Assembly (NCBI GenBank): GCA_946479285.1
Contig: CAMLFH010000010.1
Span: 62,001-126,000 of the forward strand
Reading direction: 5' to 3'
Source of the DNA: an uncultured Flavobacteriales bacterium
GTDB lineage: Bacteria > Bacteroidota > Bacteroidia > Flavobacteriales > Crocinitomicaceae
Length of the DNA stretch: 64,000 bases
A model generated the notes under the pieces. That model was not told the DNA's origin and searched no databases. It saw only the letters and a program-made list of their open reading frames with translations. Positions 44,425 to 54,974 of the stretch are shown here, piece after piece. A program made the position numbers and the translations under genes. Numbering within the stretch: the stretch's first letter is position 1; the number at the start of each line of letters is the position of its first letter.

Positions 44425-47400
44425 TTATGGCGACACCCAAATCGTTGTTTGGTGGACTGGATTCACTTCTGGTGGAACTGGAGCGTTATTTGGAATAATT
44501 ACAATCCGAGATGCAGGAATACCATTTGCAATTAATGTGTTTTGCATTGTATTTGCATTTGATGCAGAGTTATTAGGAACTCCCGGAACTCCTCCTCCCC
44601 AAATAAAACAGGTTGTCGCTGTAGAACAATTATTCATATAATTGGATAGTACTTGAAATTGTTTCCCATCAGCAACTGAAGTTCCATCTACAACATATCC
44701 GGATGCATCTGTTGTTCCCGTAGGTAGAAAAATTCCGGGATCAGTACATGGGTTTGGTGGAGTAGGTGAAGTACCTCCTGTCGTTCCACTTCCAGGTGGA
44801 TCTTCTGTTGCACCTTTATCAAAAACAGATGCATTATGATTCGAAACGCCTTTATTTTCTTTAAATTGAGTTCCACTACCTTGAGTCATTTTTGCAATTT
44901 TCACATCTATTTGGTCAATCTTTTTTTGTATTCGGTCAGCTTTTTTGTCACTAGGTGTTAAATCTCTCTTGAAAACTAAATCTCTCTTTTTATTGGCTAA
45001 CTTTAATTGGCGTTCCTCAGGTCCTCCCTGCGCATTTTCTGGTCCTTTCCCTGTTGGGTCTTTGAAAATTATAGGATTACAGAATGAATAACTATAAGTA
45101 CTCCAAGATGGATATTTATTAGCCCAAGGGTCTATTGATAAGAACCTTGCAATATCACTATCATAATACCGTGCTCCCCTATAATCCAAACCGGTTTCTT
45201 TGTCGCGTTCATGATTCGTGGTCATGTATCGGTCACCCGCACCATTGTCATACTCACGTAAGATTTTTCCGTAGGAGTAATAATCCATGGCATTGGTAAT
45301 TGTGGGAACAGCTTGCTGGTTTACCATAAAGGCCACACGTGTATTTCCTAAATGATCGTAGAGGAAATAGGCAGCTTCGTCTTCCCGGATTTTGTAATCT
45401 CCCGGAACGTTATTATTGGTTACACGTGCCACACGATCTGTACCATATACGAAATATTCAGTTTCTTTCACCGTATTGTGTGTGGTGTTATCCGTTACAA
45501 ACTTCACTATGGCCAAATCTCTTCCTGCTGCGTCTTTGAGGTACATTTCCTGCGTGGTTTGAGCTAAAGATACCACTTTTTTAGCAATGCGCAGGTCTGC
45601 ACCATCGTAGAGGTAATAGGCATGATCATTAGTACCAATCTTCACGTGATGCGCATAGGAGCCACGCACGTAATCCGTTCCATTGATGTTTCGGGAATCA
45701 TCGGTGAGTAGATTACCATTGACATCATACGTATAATTGCGGGCTGCCGTGGTTCCCTGATCTTCCACTTTGGTCAAGCGGTTGGTTCCGTTGGCATAAG
45801 TATAGATGAAATCGTCTACAAGCGTACCACTATTCGGCTGTGCTCCTGGTTTGGTTCGGTATTGATATCGGATGTTCCCGATTTTATCGTAAACCCACGC
45901 TTCATCTCCAATAGCATAAGCTATCGTTGCGTTTATATTTGCAGGGTTATTGGCATGTTGATCCACAAAATATCCCACAATTGCATCTGCGCCTGTCAAA
46001 CGATTGATGTTATCGTATTGATATCCATAAATTGTAGGTTTATTGAAGATCGCTCCTGCCGTTGAGTTGTTGGTTGCAGCGCTAAAATTGTATTTCATTT
46101 GAACTCCTTTGATGTTTCCATTAAAAGCATTCTCCTGGGCAACGGATGAAATTCCATAATTAGGCAGTACACTGGCATCGTAGTATAAATTTTCGGTAAA
46201 CAATGTACTTGAAATTTTAGTCAATCGATCACGAACATCATATTCTATCGCAGTTGTTTGAATCTCATTTCCAATTCCGGCAACAAAGAAATCCTTTTTG
46301 GAAACCGTTCCCCTGGCGTCATCGTAAGCATAGGAGCTGATTTTGGTTGCGTCGATCAATGATTGATTGCCTTGTGAAGCACTTACTTCCTCCAGGCGAT
46401 TCAAATCATCGTATTTATAGAAGTATTTCATATCCACACTTCCATCATTATCCATATCCAATTTTTGTTCGAGCAAGGAGCCGCGGAAATTATAACCGGA
46501 ATACTCAATCTTTGCTCTGACGGCAAATTGATCGGTTATCGCAATGTCCGATGGATGCTGCCTGATGATTTGTGAGGCAAGCAACTCTTCCGTGTTATAT
46601 GCATATTGGACTTCCTGAATAGCAGCTCCATTTGGATGACCTTCTGTTGAATAAGAGAGGGATTTCACGAGTTTCCCCAAGGTACTTACAGAAGACTGAG
46701 ACACTCCATATTCGAGTTGTTTTTCCTGTATAACGAATGAATAGGAATAAGGAATAGGCATTCCCTGTACGGGAATCGGTCCGCTTCCAAACGGATCATG
46801 GGTATTGTAGCGGATCAACCAATCCTGTGTCATACGGTCGGAGAATGTATACTCAAAATAATCTGTGGTGCCCGGACTTCCTTCGGCTTTATTCACAAAA
46901 CAGAATGGATTGTAGTGAACCGAATTCGCTACCAATTGTTGTCGGATCAGATTACCATAGCTGTCATACAAAAATTCACGGTAGCGCGGAGCGGGGTCAT
47001 TGGTTGAATTCACATGATTTCGATCCAATTGGTCCTGAATGGCGCGAATTTTTCCAAGCCTGTTATAGATGTATCGTTTTTCACCCCCATCCACATTGGT
47101 TTCACGGATCAATTGACCCAGCATATTGTATTGATAGTTGGTATGTTGCCGTTCCGGATTGATCGTCTTCATTAAATTTCCGTAGGAATCATAAATAAAG
47201 AGGGTAAGGATTCGGTCATTGAGACATGGCCAAATGACATACGACAACGTAGCCACCTTTTGTCCAAAAGCGTTGGTATAAACGATGCTTTCTTTTCCGT
47301 CCTGATCAGTAATAGAAACGCGTGTAAATCGGAAAGCTGCTGTACCACCTGCATTCATTACTAACTGCAACTCTGTATTACTTAACCCCAGTTCACAGGA

Positions 47401-50400
47401 CATGAAGATATGGTTGGTAATACAAGTAGTTTTTCGGATGAGCGGATTTGAATTATTGGTGATATCAATTCCGTAATCGGAATGAAGCATGTCAATGGAT
47501 TTGGGATCGTTCTCGTACTTGGTACCATTGTTTAAACCCACTGATGAACTGGTGTTCACTTGGTCTAAGAGCATGTTGTTGTTGGTTATGGTTCCCAGAA
47601 CATCTTTACGCCAGGGTTTATGTTCCTGTACAGGTCTTCCCCAATTGTCATAGACAATTTTACCGGTATGAATTTGAATATTCCCACCTCCTTTATAGGC
47701 TTGAATTGTTCCGTGTTTTCTGCCCAAGGGATCAACGAAAGCTTTTTGGAATTCCCGGGCCATAGTTGTATCCGCATTTTGATACAGAATAGAATAAACC
47801 GAGTTTTGTTTTGCCCTATCGGTAAAATCCTTTGTAAAATCGTGTTTCCATAAATTATATTCATTGATTGAAAGCAGTCTGTTCCCATTCTCCTTTACGC
47901 TGGTCAGGCGGTTCAATCCGTCAAAGGTATATTCCATGGTATGTCCGGATGGAGCAGTGATTTTTTTCACTTGCCCGTCATTCGTATATTCAAAATTGGT
48001 ACCAAGAGAATCTGTTCTTCCGTAACCAACAGTTACACGAAACGGAAGTCCAATATTCTGTGTTACAACGGACGAATAATTGTAAAGGAAGCTGTAGTTT
48101 GGATTCGTACAATTCGGGTTGGTGGTCCATTTATTGATCGTTGAACTGTAATAGAATTTCGTTTTCAAACCGACACTATTTGCAATCAAACCAGGTTGTG
48201 TATGCTGATTTCGTTTGAGTACCGTCATAGTGGTTAATGTATCGTAAGGGAAAAGCATTTGGAATTGTCTGAAGAATCCGTTATGATCTGTTCCATCGAA
48301 TGTAATGTAAAAATCAGCTATTTCGGTGTTCGATCGATCAATACGGCGATCCGTAAAATCAGGGCTCACAGCTCCCATGACATTGTCTACCTGCACAATA
48401 GTAGATCGCAGTTCTAAGACGCGTTTCAATGCATCCGTTAAAATAATCATCTGTGAAGGTCCTCCCGGTTCATCTTCTACATAAATGGCAGGATTACAAT
48501 CAATCAATTCAACTCCATTAAAGCAAAGTGCATAATTAACAGATGAAGGGCAGGCAAAATATCCGATTACGGGATCTTTCCAAAGGCAATAATTGAATGG
48601 CAGCTGTTCCAAAAATTGATCTTCCGTACCATACTTGAGTCGAATACAAGATGTACATCCAGCAGGATCTGCGGGAGGAGTTCCAACCGGTGGGCACTCT
48701 GGCCCATTAGTATCTTCAAAAGATTGATGAGATGAGTAAGCATCTGTTCCCCAGCGTGCATCATAGAAGTAGTATTCACTTTTTCGTTTTTCCGAAGCGT
48801 CGCGCTGATTTTTAGTAATACTCATCTGCTGGAACGGAGTAGAACGCATACCATACTGGCGGCTTTTTGTCATTCCGTCATATTTCGGTATAACCGGAGC
48901 CTCATCATTGTATGCATCAAAGAATTCAGTTCCCCAGCGCATATCATACATCACGGTATCCAAATCATCATTCAATCGTATTGGAAAGAATGAAGTCCCT
49001 ACCCCATTTACATCGTTGATATCGTAATTATACCAGTAACGGTCATAGCGGTTCTTCAAATCAAACAGGTAGAAATATTGTTTTTCATCTTTTGCAGTTG
49101 GCAAATGCGGCGAAGTAGTTGTAACACTAAACACCTGCCAGGAAGGCTCATGTTTGAGTCGTAAAGAGCTAACCGTCAGATTACCTCCGGTTCCGAAATG
49201 ATCACTGATTGAAACTGTTCTTGACGGAATATCTTCCAAGCCCATCAACACTTTATAGGCTCTTCCAACGGCTGTTCCTTTGTAATCTGCTTCATAGTAT
49301 TCGTAAGCGGTTTTGGTCTCAATGAAGTCCCATCCACTTTGAACTCCGCTATTGCAATAGGCATTTAACGGATTGCCTGTAAAGCTGAAATTCATAAAAG
49401 CGTCCAGCGGACCGTACTTGGTGATTAGAGTATTTAAAATAGCCGGTTCCAGCTGGCGATCTGCAACTGCTACGATACGCTCCATTTCCTGAGCAGTAAA
49501 ACTGGGGCTACGGCTAATCAGCTTACCGAATATAGGCTCAGAAGGATACTTACCTCCGGTTTCAATGATTTCTACAATGGTTCCGTTTTGTACATTGGTA
49601 TTGGCAATAATAGAAGAAAAATTAGCCTCTGTAATCTGTTGATTGCTTAAAATAACAGGCAATGATGCGTGTGTGAGGCTGCGTGATGCTACAATTTTAG
49701 TAATCGCTGCTTCTGTAAACTGTGGTTGCTTCGAAAGAACTTCCGTAAAGGAAGAGGTGTTGAAATAAGCAGAACTAGCCATTGCCTGAGTTACCTGATC
49801 GGATAAGTACGCATTTTTCATAAAAAATGCTTCTATAAACCCCCACTGTGAACGTCTGGTCAACAGTGGTAATATAGTCAATAAAACATCATCAGAAATA
49901 TAGGATTGTTGATTAATTACGGATTGCGGTGAGAACTGTAGACTGGTTAAACCTGCTGTGGCATAATATTTTGCAAATTCGTTTAGAATCAAATTACTAA
50001 GGTTACCCTGAAGAAGGAGTACTTTGATTTTGTTTTCATAACTCACAGCAGAAGATTTCATCATGTAATACAATGTAGAATCAGGCAGCGGAGACTGTAT
50101 AATTAAGGTATCCATAATTTTTTGAGCGTTCCCGGTTTGGATCAACGCAATTTGTCTTGGCGTTATTTCAGCATGATAAACTACTGGATTTGTAAACCCA
50201 CTCCCGAATGGATTCGGATCTAAATTTAAAACCCCAGGAACGGTTGTCCCGGTAATTACGGCTTGTTTGTATTTGTAATCATCATATGTGCGGTTGATTT
50301 CCTCTGTTTTCTTGATGAAATAAGAGTGAAATAGAAATTCAGGGTTGTGAGTATTATCAGCGTATAATTCAGGATAAAATTCAAACTCCATGAATTTGGG

Positions 50401-53400
50401 TAATTCGAAAGTACTTACATGCCCGTCGAATGCTGGAATATCCAGCCAAGGATATGCTGCTGGACCTACATAAGTTTGATTGGTAGGTATAGTCATTGAA
50501 ATTGAAAGAGGTAAATTTAAATAGTAATCACGGTATTCATACTGCCCTCCCGGATTGTCGTATTCCTGATCCCAGAAAATGTGTTCTTTATAGGGATTGG
50601 GACGAGTATACCCATTTTTATAGGCTAATGTAAAATCGTAGGAGATGAGTTTTTCGGTGTGTATTTTATTGGTTATATCATATTCTTTGGCGGATTTCAG
50701 TTTTCCGTGGAAAAGGTAATCCTGGTATTGCTGACTGGTTGGATTAGGTGTATATAATTGAGTGGTATTACCATAATGTTCGTAGACTGTTTTGTTTACA
50801 AAGTTGTTAGAACCTTCAACTAAAGTAGGTCCATAAACCGTAACTTTTTTGAATCCCATATCTGAAGACGATAATTGTGTTTCGAAAAAACGCGGGATAT
50901 TTACAAAATATTGGGTTCTTCTTGACACTTTTGAGCTCGGGTCAAAGTCGTATGTCCATTTTTGATGTCCGTTATTCGAAGCAGGAAAATTGTCTTTTAC
51001 CAAATTATCCTCATCATTTTTCAGAATAGTTTGAACGATCGGGCATACTGTAATAGCGGATTGATTTCCAAATGGCGGAGCAGCAGAGGTACCTGAGCAA
51101 TTATTTTTGAATGCTACTGTTGAATTGTAGCGAGTTCTGTTATCACTTGCATTTACCGGGTAGTACTCAATTTTGGTAATTCCCCCAAGTTGATCCACAA
51201 TTTTTGAGAGAATGATTCCAGTATAACCATTGAGAGGAGAAGAATCGTCATATTTAACAGAGGGGCTTTTGAATGTTTGATAAGAGAAAAAAGTAGTGGG
51301 AAGTAATGTGGTATCTGTAATACCATTGATCGGAATATCCCGCACTTTATCCAATAATACAATAATCTGTCTGAAAGGTTTATATACTATATCATCATTG
51401 TTTACATAATAATAGTTATCCGGGATTAATGCTCTAAGGGTTTTGTATTCCAGTTTCTTCTTAGAAATCAAATGTAATCCGGATTCCACTGGTCCACCAA
51501 CCTCTCCGTTCACTTGATAGAATTCTACAGATGTCAACATGTATGGATTTTTGGTGTATCGGATTAGTTCTAATTCACTCAACTGAACGGATTCATCCAT
51601 TTTTGTTGGTACATTGTCATGTGTATATCCTTGAAGCGGGACCAGGTAATTCCACCACAATTCCATCATTGAATTTGAAGGAGATGTATTTGTGAAGGCA
51701 TTCAAATAGGTAACCATGTGTTTGTAAATGGGAAGCATTTGTGCCCATGGCAAGCCAATCCCAAAGTTAGAACCTATGTCAGCCGCAGAACGCACACCAC
51801 TTGAATTACAAAAATTGTAGGCTTGATTTGCAAAAGGACCGGCATTGATACCTTGATAAGTAGCAGATGGATCGGTATTATAACTCATATCTGAATTCCC
51901 TGGTCCTACTTGAATGTTTAGCCCTTTAAAATTCGTTGGGAAATTTGGCATGGAAAAGAAATTGGATGTCTTTTTTAGACTTTCGGAATAAGATAAGGTC
52001 CATTTCAAAGCCATGTTAAAGGTCGAAAATAAATTGATTCCTCTTGATTTTTCATATTTCACAGGATCATAATAAGAACCTTGATCATTATATTGATTAA
52101 AGGCGTTATTTACTCCTAAAACATTATTCCCTAATGTTCCTGTCACAATAGCGATATCAACGGTAGCATTCCCCCGTTCCAGCGAATTGGGATTGGTTCT
52201 ATGGATATTTGTTTTGACTTCATAGATATCTCCGGGAATCAGTTTCTCTGCTGTTGCAGCGTCTTCAAATAGTCTTGGGGATTCCAGAAAACTGTGATTA
52301 AATGGTATAGGATTAGTATTATTGGTTGGGATAGTGCTTCGTACATACCCCAGTGAGGATATATAAGGATTAGATTGTACGGGATATTGATTGGTTCCAT
52401 CATTCGCTTTACTATGCTGATATCTGTGCCATCCGGATGTGGTTCCTTCCGTGAAATCTTCTTTAAACACACTTCGATAGGTATATAAACTATCCAGTCT
52501 TCCATTTTTTGGATCATTAAACTTCAAAAATTCATCATTTGAATTAACCATTTGTTGATTCGTTTGATATTTCATTTCCAAACGATTTACCAAACCATCA
52601 ATGGAATAGGATTCCATTTTTATCAATAAAAGATCTGTATGGCACGAGAAATCATATTCTTGTGGAAATGTTGAGTTTAGCAAAAGGGAGGGTGCTGCAT
52701 TTCTGAAGGCTTCCTGCTGAAATTCTTTGAAGTAATTAAACTTTCCAAATCCTTTGTAAAAGAAAACAATACTTTGAAATGGTTTGTTTTTATGTCTTAT
52801 CGCATCACAATACCATAGATTGTAACGTTGTTTGGGAGTGATGGAATTCTCCACAATTCCTTGTACACTACTCGAAGAATAATTATTGTTTCCAACCACA
52901 TTATTTGCAACATTATCAGTAGTAGATGCCCCATTAATTGGATAGTGCAGAACGCGCTTATTGGCTGGAGCGTTAAATGATTGAATGACAGTCCTAAATT
53001 CATAGATAGTTCCGTCTGATGTTATAATTGTCCATTTATCTGCATCGTACCGAATTTCAATGTGGTTTTCAAATGTATTCAGTTCGAATACAGCGGCTCT
53101 ATTATCATCCACATCCACATATTTAAAGATTGCTCGTCCACTGGCTACACCAGGAATGTTGATATAGGGGGAGTACCAATATAAATCACCTTCATTGATA
53201 GCTTTTTCGACACTGGAATAATTTAAAGCAGTTCCGGTGCCTGAGTTTTCATTACAATACTCCGAGAATGTGAATGCGTTAAAAATTTGCGATTCGATTG
53301 AAATCGTTGGAATATTCAAATTCCACCCATCACCATACGGAATCCCTTTGCTTATTGGAACTGTAGATCCGATGGAAAAGGAACTATTATAATTTAGTTC

Positions 53401-53625
53401 CAGACCAAACGCTATTCCACCGGGAGTAGCTACCTTTCCCAAGGGCATTGTGGAACCATATCCACCAGAGAATAAGTTTACATCACCACTATACCCGCCT
53501 GCATTTAATTCTGCTGGCTTTGAAACCGTAGGTGTCATTTCTGAGTTATTCCGTCCTCCGATAACTTGGGAAAAAGATTGAAAGCATAGCAACAGCATGC
53601 TGATTGCAAAGATTGATTTAGGCAT
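44425..53625 (-). CDS. RHS/YD-repeat polymorphic toxin
   Basis: 3066 residues. Residues 1-20 are a Sec signal (MPKSIFAISMLLLCFQSFSQ); then an N-terminal beta-rich, SpvB/TcaC-like region (GGYSGDVNLFSGGYG). About residues 1150-1410 show a run of short ~22-25 residue helical repeats (LPVILSNQQITEANFSSII, FGKLISRSPSFTAQEM). From about 1880 the RHS/YD repeats (FEYTNDGQVKKITAPSG, FIYDSYGNLMKTINP, YIYNRLGKIRAI) lead to the core (DYYSYGKILREYDNG ... ARYYDSDIARFLSIDPW). Near residue 2861, KDPTGKG marks the junction to a ~205-residue tip ending VHQTTIWVSP, of unknown fold. No T9SS domain follows the tip. The RHS shell probably encloses the tip before release. Confidence 0.93.
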   Translation of the reverse strand: MPKSIFAISMLLLCFQSFSQVIGGRNNSEMTPTVSKPAELNAGGYSGDVNLFSGGYGSTMPLGKVATPGGIAFGLELNYNSSFSIGSTVPISKGIPYGDGWNLNIPTISIESQIFNAFTFSEYCNENSGTGTALNYSSVEKAINEGDLYWYSPYINIPGVASGRAIFKYVDVDDNRAAVFELNTFENHIEIRYDADKWTIITSDGTIYEFRTVIQSFNAPANKRVLHYPINGASTTDNVANNVVGNNNYSSSSVQGIVENSITPKQRYNLWYCDAIRHKNKPFQSIVFFYKGFGKFNYFKEFQQEAFRNAAPSLLLNSTFPQEYDFSCHTDLLLIKMESYSIDGLVNRLEMKYQTNQQMVNSNDEFLKFNDPKNGRLDSLYTYRSVFKEDFTEGTTSGWHRYQHSKANDGTNQYPVQSNPYISSLGYVRSTIPTNNTNPIPFNHSFLESPRLFEDAATAEKLIPGDIYEVKTNIHRTNPNSLERGNATVDIAIVTGTLGNNVLGVNNAFNQYNDQGSYYDPVKYEKSRGINLFSTFNMALKWTLSYSESLKKTSNFFSMPNFPTNFKGLNIQVGPGNSDMSYNTDPSATYQGINAGPFANQAYNFCNSSGVRSAADIGSNFGIGLPWAQMLPIYKHMVTYLNAFTNTSPSNSMMELWWNYLVPLQGYTHDNVPTKMDESVQLSELELIRYTKNPYMLTSVEFYQVNGEVGGPVESGLHLISKKKLEYKTLRALIPDNYYYVNNDDIVYKPFRQIIVLLDKVRDIPINGITDTTLLPTTFFSYQTFKSPSVKYDDSSPLNGYTGIILSKIVDQLGGITKIEYYPVNASDNRTRYNSTVAFKNNCSGTSAAPPFGNQSAITVCPIVQTILKNDEDNLVKDNFPASNNGHQKWTYDFDPSSKVSRRTQYFVNIPRFFETQLSSSDMGFKKVTVYGPTLVEGSNNFVNKTVYEHYGNTTQLYTPNPTSQQYQDYLFHGKLKSAKEYDITNKIHTEKLISYDFTLAYKNGYTRPNPYKEHIFWDQEYDNPGGQYEYRDYYLNLPLSISMTIPTNQTYVGPAAYPWLDIPAFDGHVSTFELPKFMEFEFYPELYADNTHNPEFLFHSYFIKKTEEINRTYDDYKYKQAVITGTTVPGVLNLDPNPFGSGFTNPVVYHAEITPRQIALIQTGNAQKIMDTLIIQSPLPDSTLYYMMKSSAVSYENKIKVLLLQGNLSNLILNEFAKYYATAGLTSLQFSPQSVINQQSYISDDVLLTILPLLTRRSQWGFIEAFFMKNAYLSDQVTQAMASSAYFNTSSFTEVLSKQPQFTEAAITKIVASRSLTHASLPVILSNQQITEANFSSIIANTNVQNGTIVEIIETGGKYPSEPIFGKLISRSPSFTAQEMERIVAVADRQLEPAILNTLITKYGPLDAFMNFSFTGNPLNAYCNSGVQSGWDFIETKTAYEYYEADYKGTAVGRAYKVLMGLEDIPSRTVSISDHFGTGGNLTVSSLRLKHEPSWQVFSVTTTSPHLPTAKDEKQYFYLFDLKNRYDRYWYNYDINDVNGVGTSFFPIRLNDDLDTVMYDMRWGTEFFDAYNDEAPVIPKYDGMTKSRQYGMRSTPFQQMSITKNQRDASEKRKSEYYFYDARWGTDAYSSHQSFEDTNGPECPPVGTPPADPAGCTSCIRLKYGTEDQFLEQLPFNYCLWKDPVIGYFACPSSVNYALCFNGVELIDCNPAIYVEDEPGGPSQMIILTDALKRVLELRSTIVQVDNVMGAVSPDFTDRRIDRSNTEIADFYITFDGTDHNGFFRQFQMLFPYDTLTTMTVLKRNQHTQPGLIANSVGLKTKFYYSSTINKWTTNPNCTNPNYSFLYNYSSVVTQNIGLPFRVTVGYGRTDSLGTNFEYTNDGQVKKITAPSGHTMEYTFDGLNRLTSVKENGNRLLSINEYNLWKHDFTKDFTDRAKQNSVYSILYQNADTTMAREFQKAFVDPLGRKHGTIQAYKGGGNIQIHTGKIVYDNWGRPVQEHKPWRKDVLGTITNNNMLLDQVNTSSSVGLNNGTKYENDPKSIDMLHSDYGIDITNNSNPLIRKTTCITNHIFMSCELGLSNTELQLVMNAGGTAAFRFTRVSITDQDGKESIVYTNAFGQKVATLSYVIWPCLNDRILTLFIYDSYGNLMKTINPERQHTNYQYNMLGQLIRETNVDGGEKRYIYNRLGKIRAIQDQLDRNHVNSTNDPAPRYREFLYDSYGNLIRQQLVANSVHYNPFCFVNKAEGSPGTTDYFEYTFSDRMTQDWLIRYNTHDPFGSGPIPVQGMPIPYSYSFVIQEKQLEYGVSQSSVSTLGKLVKSLSYSTEGHPNGAAIQEVQYAYNTEELLASQIIRQHPSDIAITDQFAVRAKIEYSGYNFRGSLLEQKLDMDNDGSVDMKYFYKYDDLNRLEEVSASQGNQSLIDATKISSYAYDDARGTVSKKDFFVAGIGNEIQTTAIEYDVRDRLTKISSTLFTENLYYDASVLPNYGISSVAQENAFNGNIKGVQMKYNFSAATNNSTAGAIFNKPTIYGYQYDNINRLTGADAIVGYFVDQHANNPANINATIAYAIGDEAWVYDKIGNIRYQYRTKPGAQPNSGTLVDDFIYTYANGTNRLTKVEDQGTTAARNYTYDVNGNLLTDDSRNINGTDYVRGSYAHHVKIGTNDHAYYLYDGADLRIAKKVVSLAQTTQEMYLKDAAGRDLAIVKFVTDNTTHNTVKETEYFVYGTDRVARVTNNNVPGDYKIREDEAAYFLYDHLGNTRVAFMVNQQAVPTITNAMDYYSYGKILREYDNGAGDRYMTTNHERDKETGLDYRGARYYDSDIARFLSIDPWANKYPSWSTYSYSFCNPIIFKDPTGKGPENAQGGPEERQLKLANKKRDLVFKRDLTPSDKKADRIQKKIDQIDVKIAKMTQGSGTQFKENKGVSNHNASVFDKGATEDPPGSGTTGGTSPTPPNPCTDPGIFLPTGTTDASGYVVDGTSVADGKQFQVLSNYMNNCSTATTCFIWGGGVPGVPNNSASNANTMQNTLIANGIPASRIVIIPNNAPVPPEVNPVHQTTIWVSP
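45110..45610. repeat. RHS core copy, main gene
   Basis: The DNA around the 3' core end of the main RHS gene has near-identical copies at about 37810-38350, 41770-42270 and, shorter, 40385-40560. They are direct repeats of up to 500 bases and would allow homologous exchange of tips. Confidence 0.8.
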
Positions 53626-53890
53626 TTTTGTCTAGGGTTAAAAAGTTCAAGTTGGTAAATCAGTCCGGCTAAATTAATTATTTTTTCTTCTTAACTCAGT
53701 TTCAAGAAAAGAATTCAAAATATATCTTTTTTTACATGACAAGTTGTAAATGACTAAATACTTATTCTTGAACATAAAGTATTTACGGCCCATAATTAGC
53801 ATGAATAAAAGTTTATAATTTGTCTTTTCGGTTCTACTAATAAATTTCCTTTTTTCGGTCAACCGTACCACCTCTTTCCTACTCAATGAC

Positions 53891-53898
53891 TAAATTTG
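53891..53898 (+). promoter_or_regulatory. -7 promoter box TAAATTTG
   Basis: TAAATTTG matches TAnnTTTG, 13 bases before the ATG of the DUF3817 gene at 53912. No clear -33 TTG. Confidence 0.45.
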
Positions 53899-53911
53899 CC
53901 CTCAAAAAAAT

Positions 53912-54223
53912 ATGAACTTCAGATCTGCTTTAGGTGCACTCCGCATCGTGGGATTATTGGAAGGAATTTCCTTTCTTTCGTTTTTGGTGACCATGCCTTT
54001 GAAATACATGTATGAAATCAAGGAACCGAACAAGTTTGTTGGAATGGGGCACGGAGTCCTTTTTATCGCATACGTGTTCCTGGTATTCTGGGTATCTACC
54101 GAAACGAAATGGAGTCTGAAAACCAAATTCTGGGCTTATGCAGCTTCATTACTTCCTTTCGGGACCTTTGTTGCAGATGCTAAAATTTTCAAACCAACCC
54201 AGGAATCCCTGAAATCCATCTGA
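53912..54223 (+). CDS. DUF3817 family membrane protein
   Basis: 103 residues with three hydrophobic helices and the family-like start LRIVGLLEGISFLSFL, followed by MGHGVLFIAYV. Function unknown; often near primary metabolism genes. A -7 box lies 13 bases upstream. Confidence 0.85.
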   Translation: MNFRSALGALRIVGLLEGISFLSFLVTMPLKYMYEIKEPNKFVGMGHGVLFIAYVFLVFWVSTETKWSLKTKFWAYAASLLPFGTFVADAKIFKPTQESLKSI

Positions 54224-54245
54224 TTTTAGTACCTTCGCTCTTAAT

Positions 54246-54974
54246 ATGGATACAAGAAAACTGATCGAAGTTTGCTATACTCCCGGTGAGTACGGCTATT
54301 TTAAGGATGAATTTGAAATTGTGGTAGTGATCGATGTATTGCGCGCAACATCTGCTATTTGTGCTGCATTCGACAATGGAATTGCATCCATTATTCCGGT
54401 TCCTACGGTGGAAGAAGCCTGGGAATACAAGCAAAAAGGATACCTTGCCGGTGCTGAAAGAAAAGGTCAGATCGTAGAAGGTTTCGACTTCGGAAACTCT
54501 CCTTTCTCCTACATGAAAGAAGAATTCAGAGGTCAGGAAGTGGTTTTGACAACTACCAACGGAACAAAATCTTTAGATGTAGCGAAAGACGCTGAGATCG
54601 TGGTCGTAGGTTCTTTTTTGAACTTAGATCATCTGAACCAATGGCTTGCAAAGCAGGATAAGAACATTTTGTGTTTGTGTTCGGGCTGGCAGGACAAGTT
54701 CAACCTGGAAGATACTATCTGCGCAGGAGCAATCTGTGATCATTTGATCAATACCGGGAATTTTACTTCAGTAGAAGATTCATCCATTGCGGCAAAATAC
54801 CTATATCTTTCAGCTAAAGACAATTATCTTGGATTTTTAAAGTCCAGTTCGCACAGAAGACGATTAAAAAACTTAAATTTGAATGAAGACATCAAGTATT
54901 GTTTGACTCCTAATCAGACAAACGTGATTCCAATTTTAAGAAATGGTAAACTCGTCAACATTTCGGAGAACTAG
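54246..54974 (+). CDS. comB: 2-phosphosulfolactate phosphatase-like protein (ComB family)
   Basis: 242 residues with the family motifs VVVIDVLRATSAI, GNSPFSY, TTTNGTKSL and CSGWQDKFNLEDTICAG. The enzyme removes phosphate from 2-phosphosulfolactate in coenzyme M and sulfolactate metabolism; members in aerobic Bacteroidota may act on another phosphorylated sulfonate. The rest of that pathway is not seen here. The start of the next gene overlaps its end by 32 bases. Confidence 0.85.
   Translation: MDTRKLIEVCYTPGEYGYFKDEFEIVVVIDVLRATSAICAAFDNGIASIIPVPTVEEAWEYKQKGYLAGAERKGQIVEGFDFGNSPFSYMKEEFRGQEVVLTTTNGTKSLDVAKDAEIVVVGSFLNLDHLNQWLAKQDKNILCLCSGWQDKFNLEDTICAGAICDHLINTGNFTSVEDSSIAAKYLYLSAKDNYLGFLKSSSHRRRLKNLNLNEDIKYCLTPNQTNVIPILRNGKLVNISEN

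Noticed and set aside
53674..53886. 70-aa minus-strand frame upstream of the RHS gene
   Set aside because: Lys/Leu-rich low-complexity translation of AT-rich DNA, without signal, domain or start context; probably part of the RHS promoter region.
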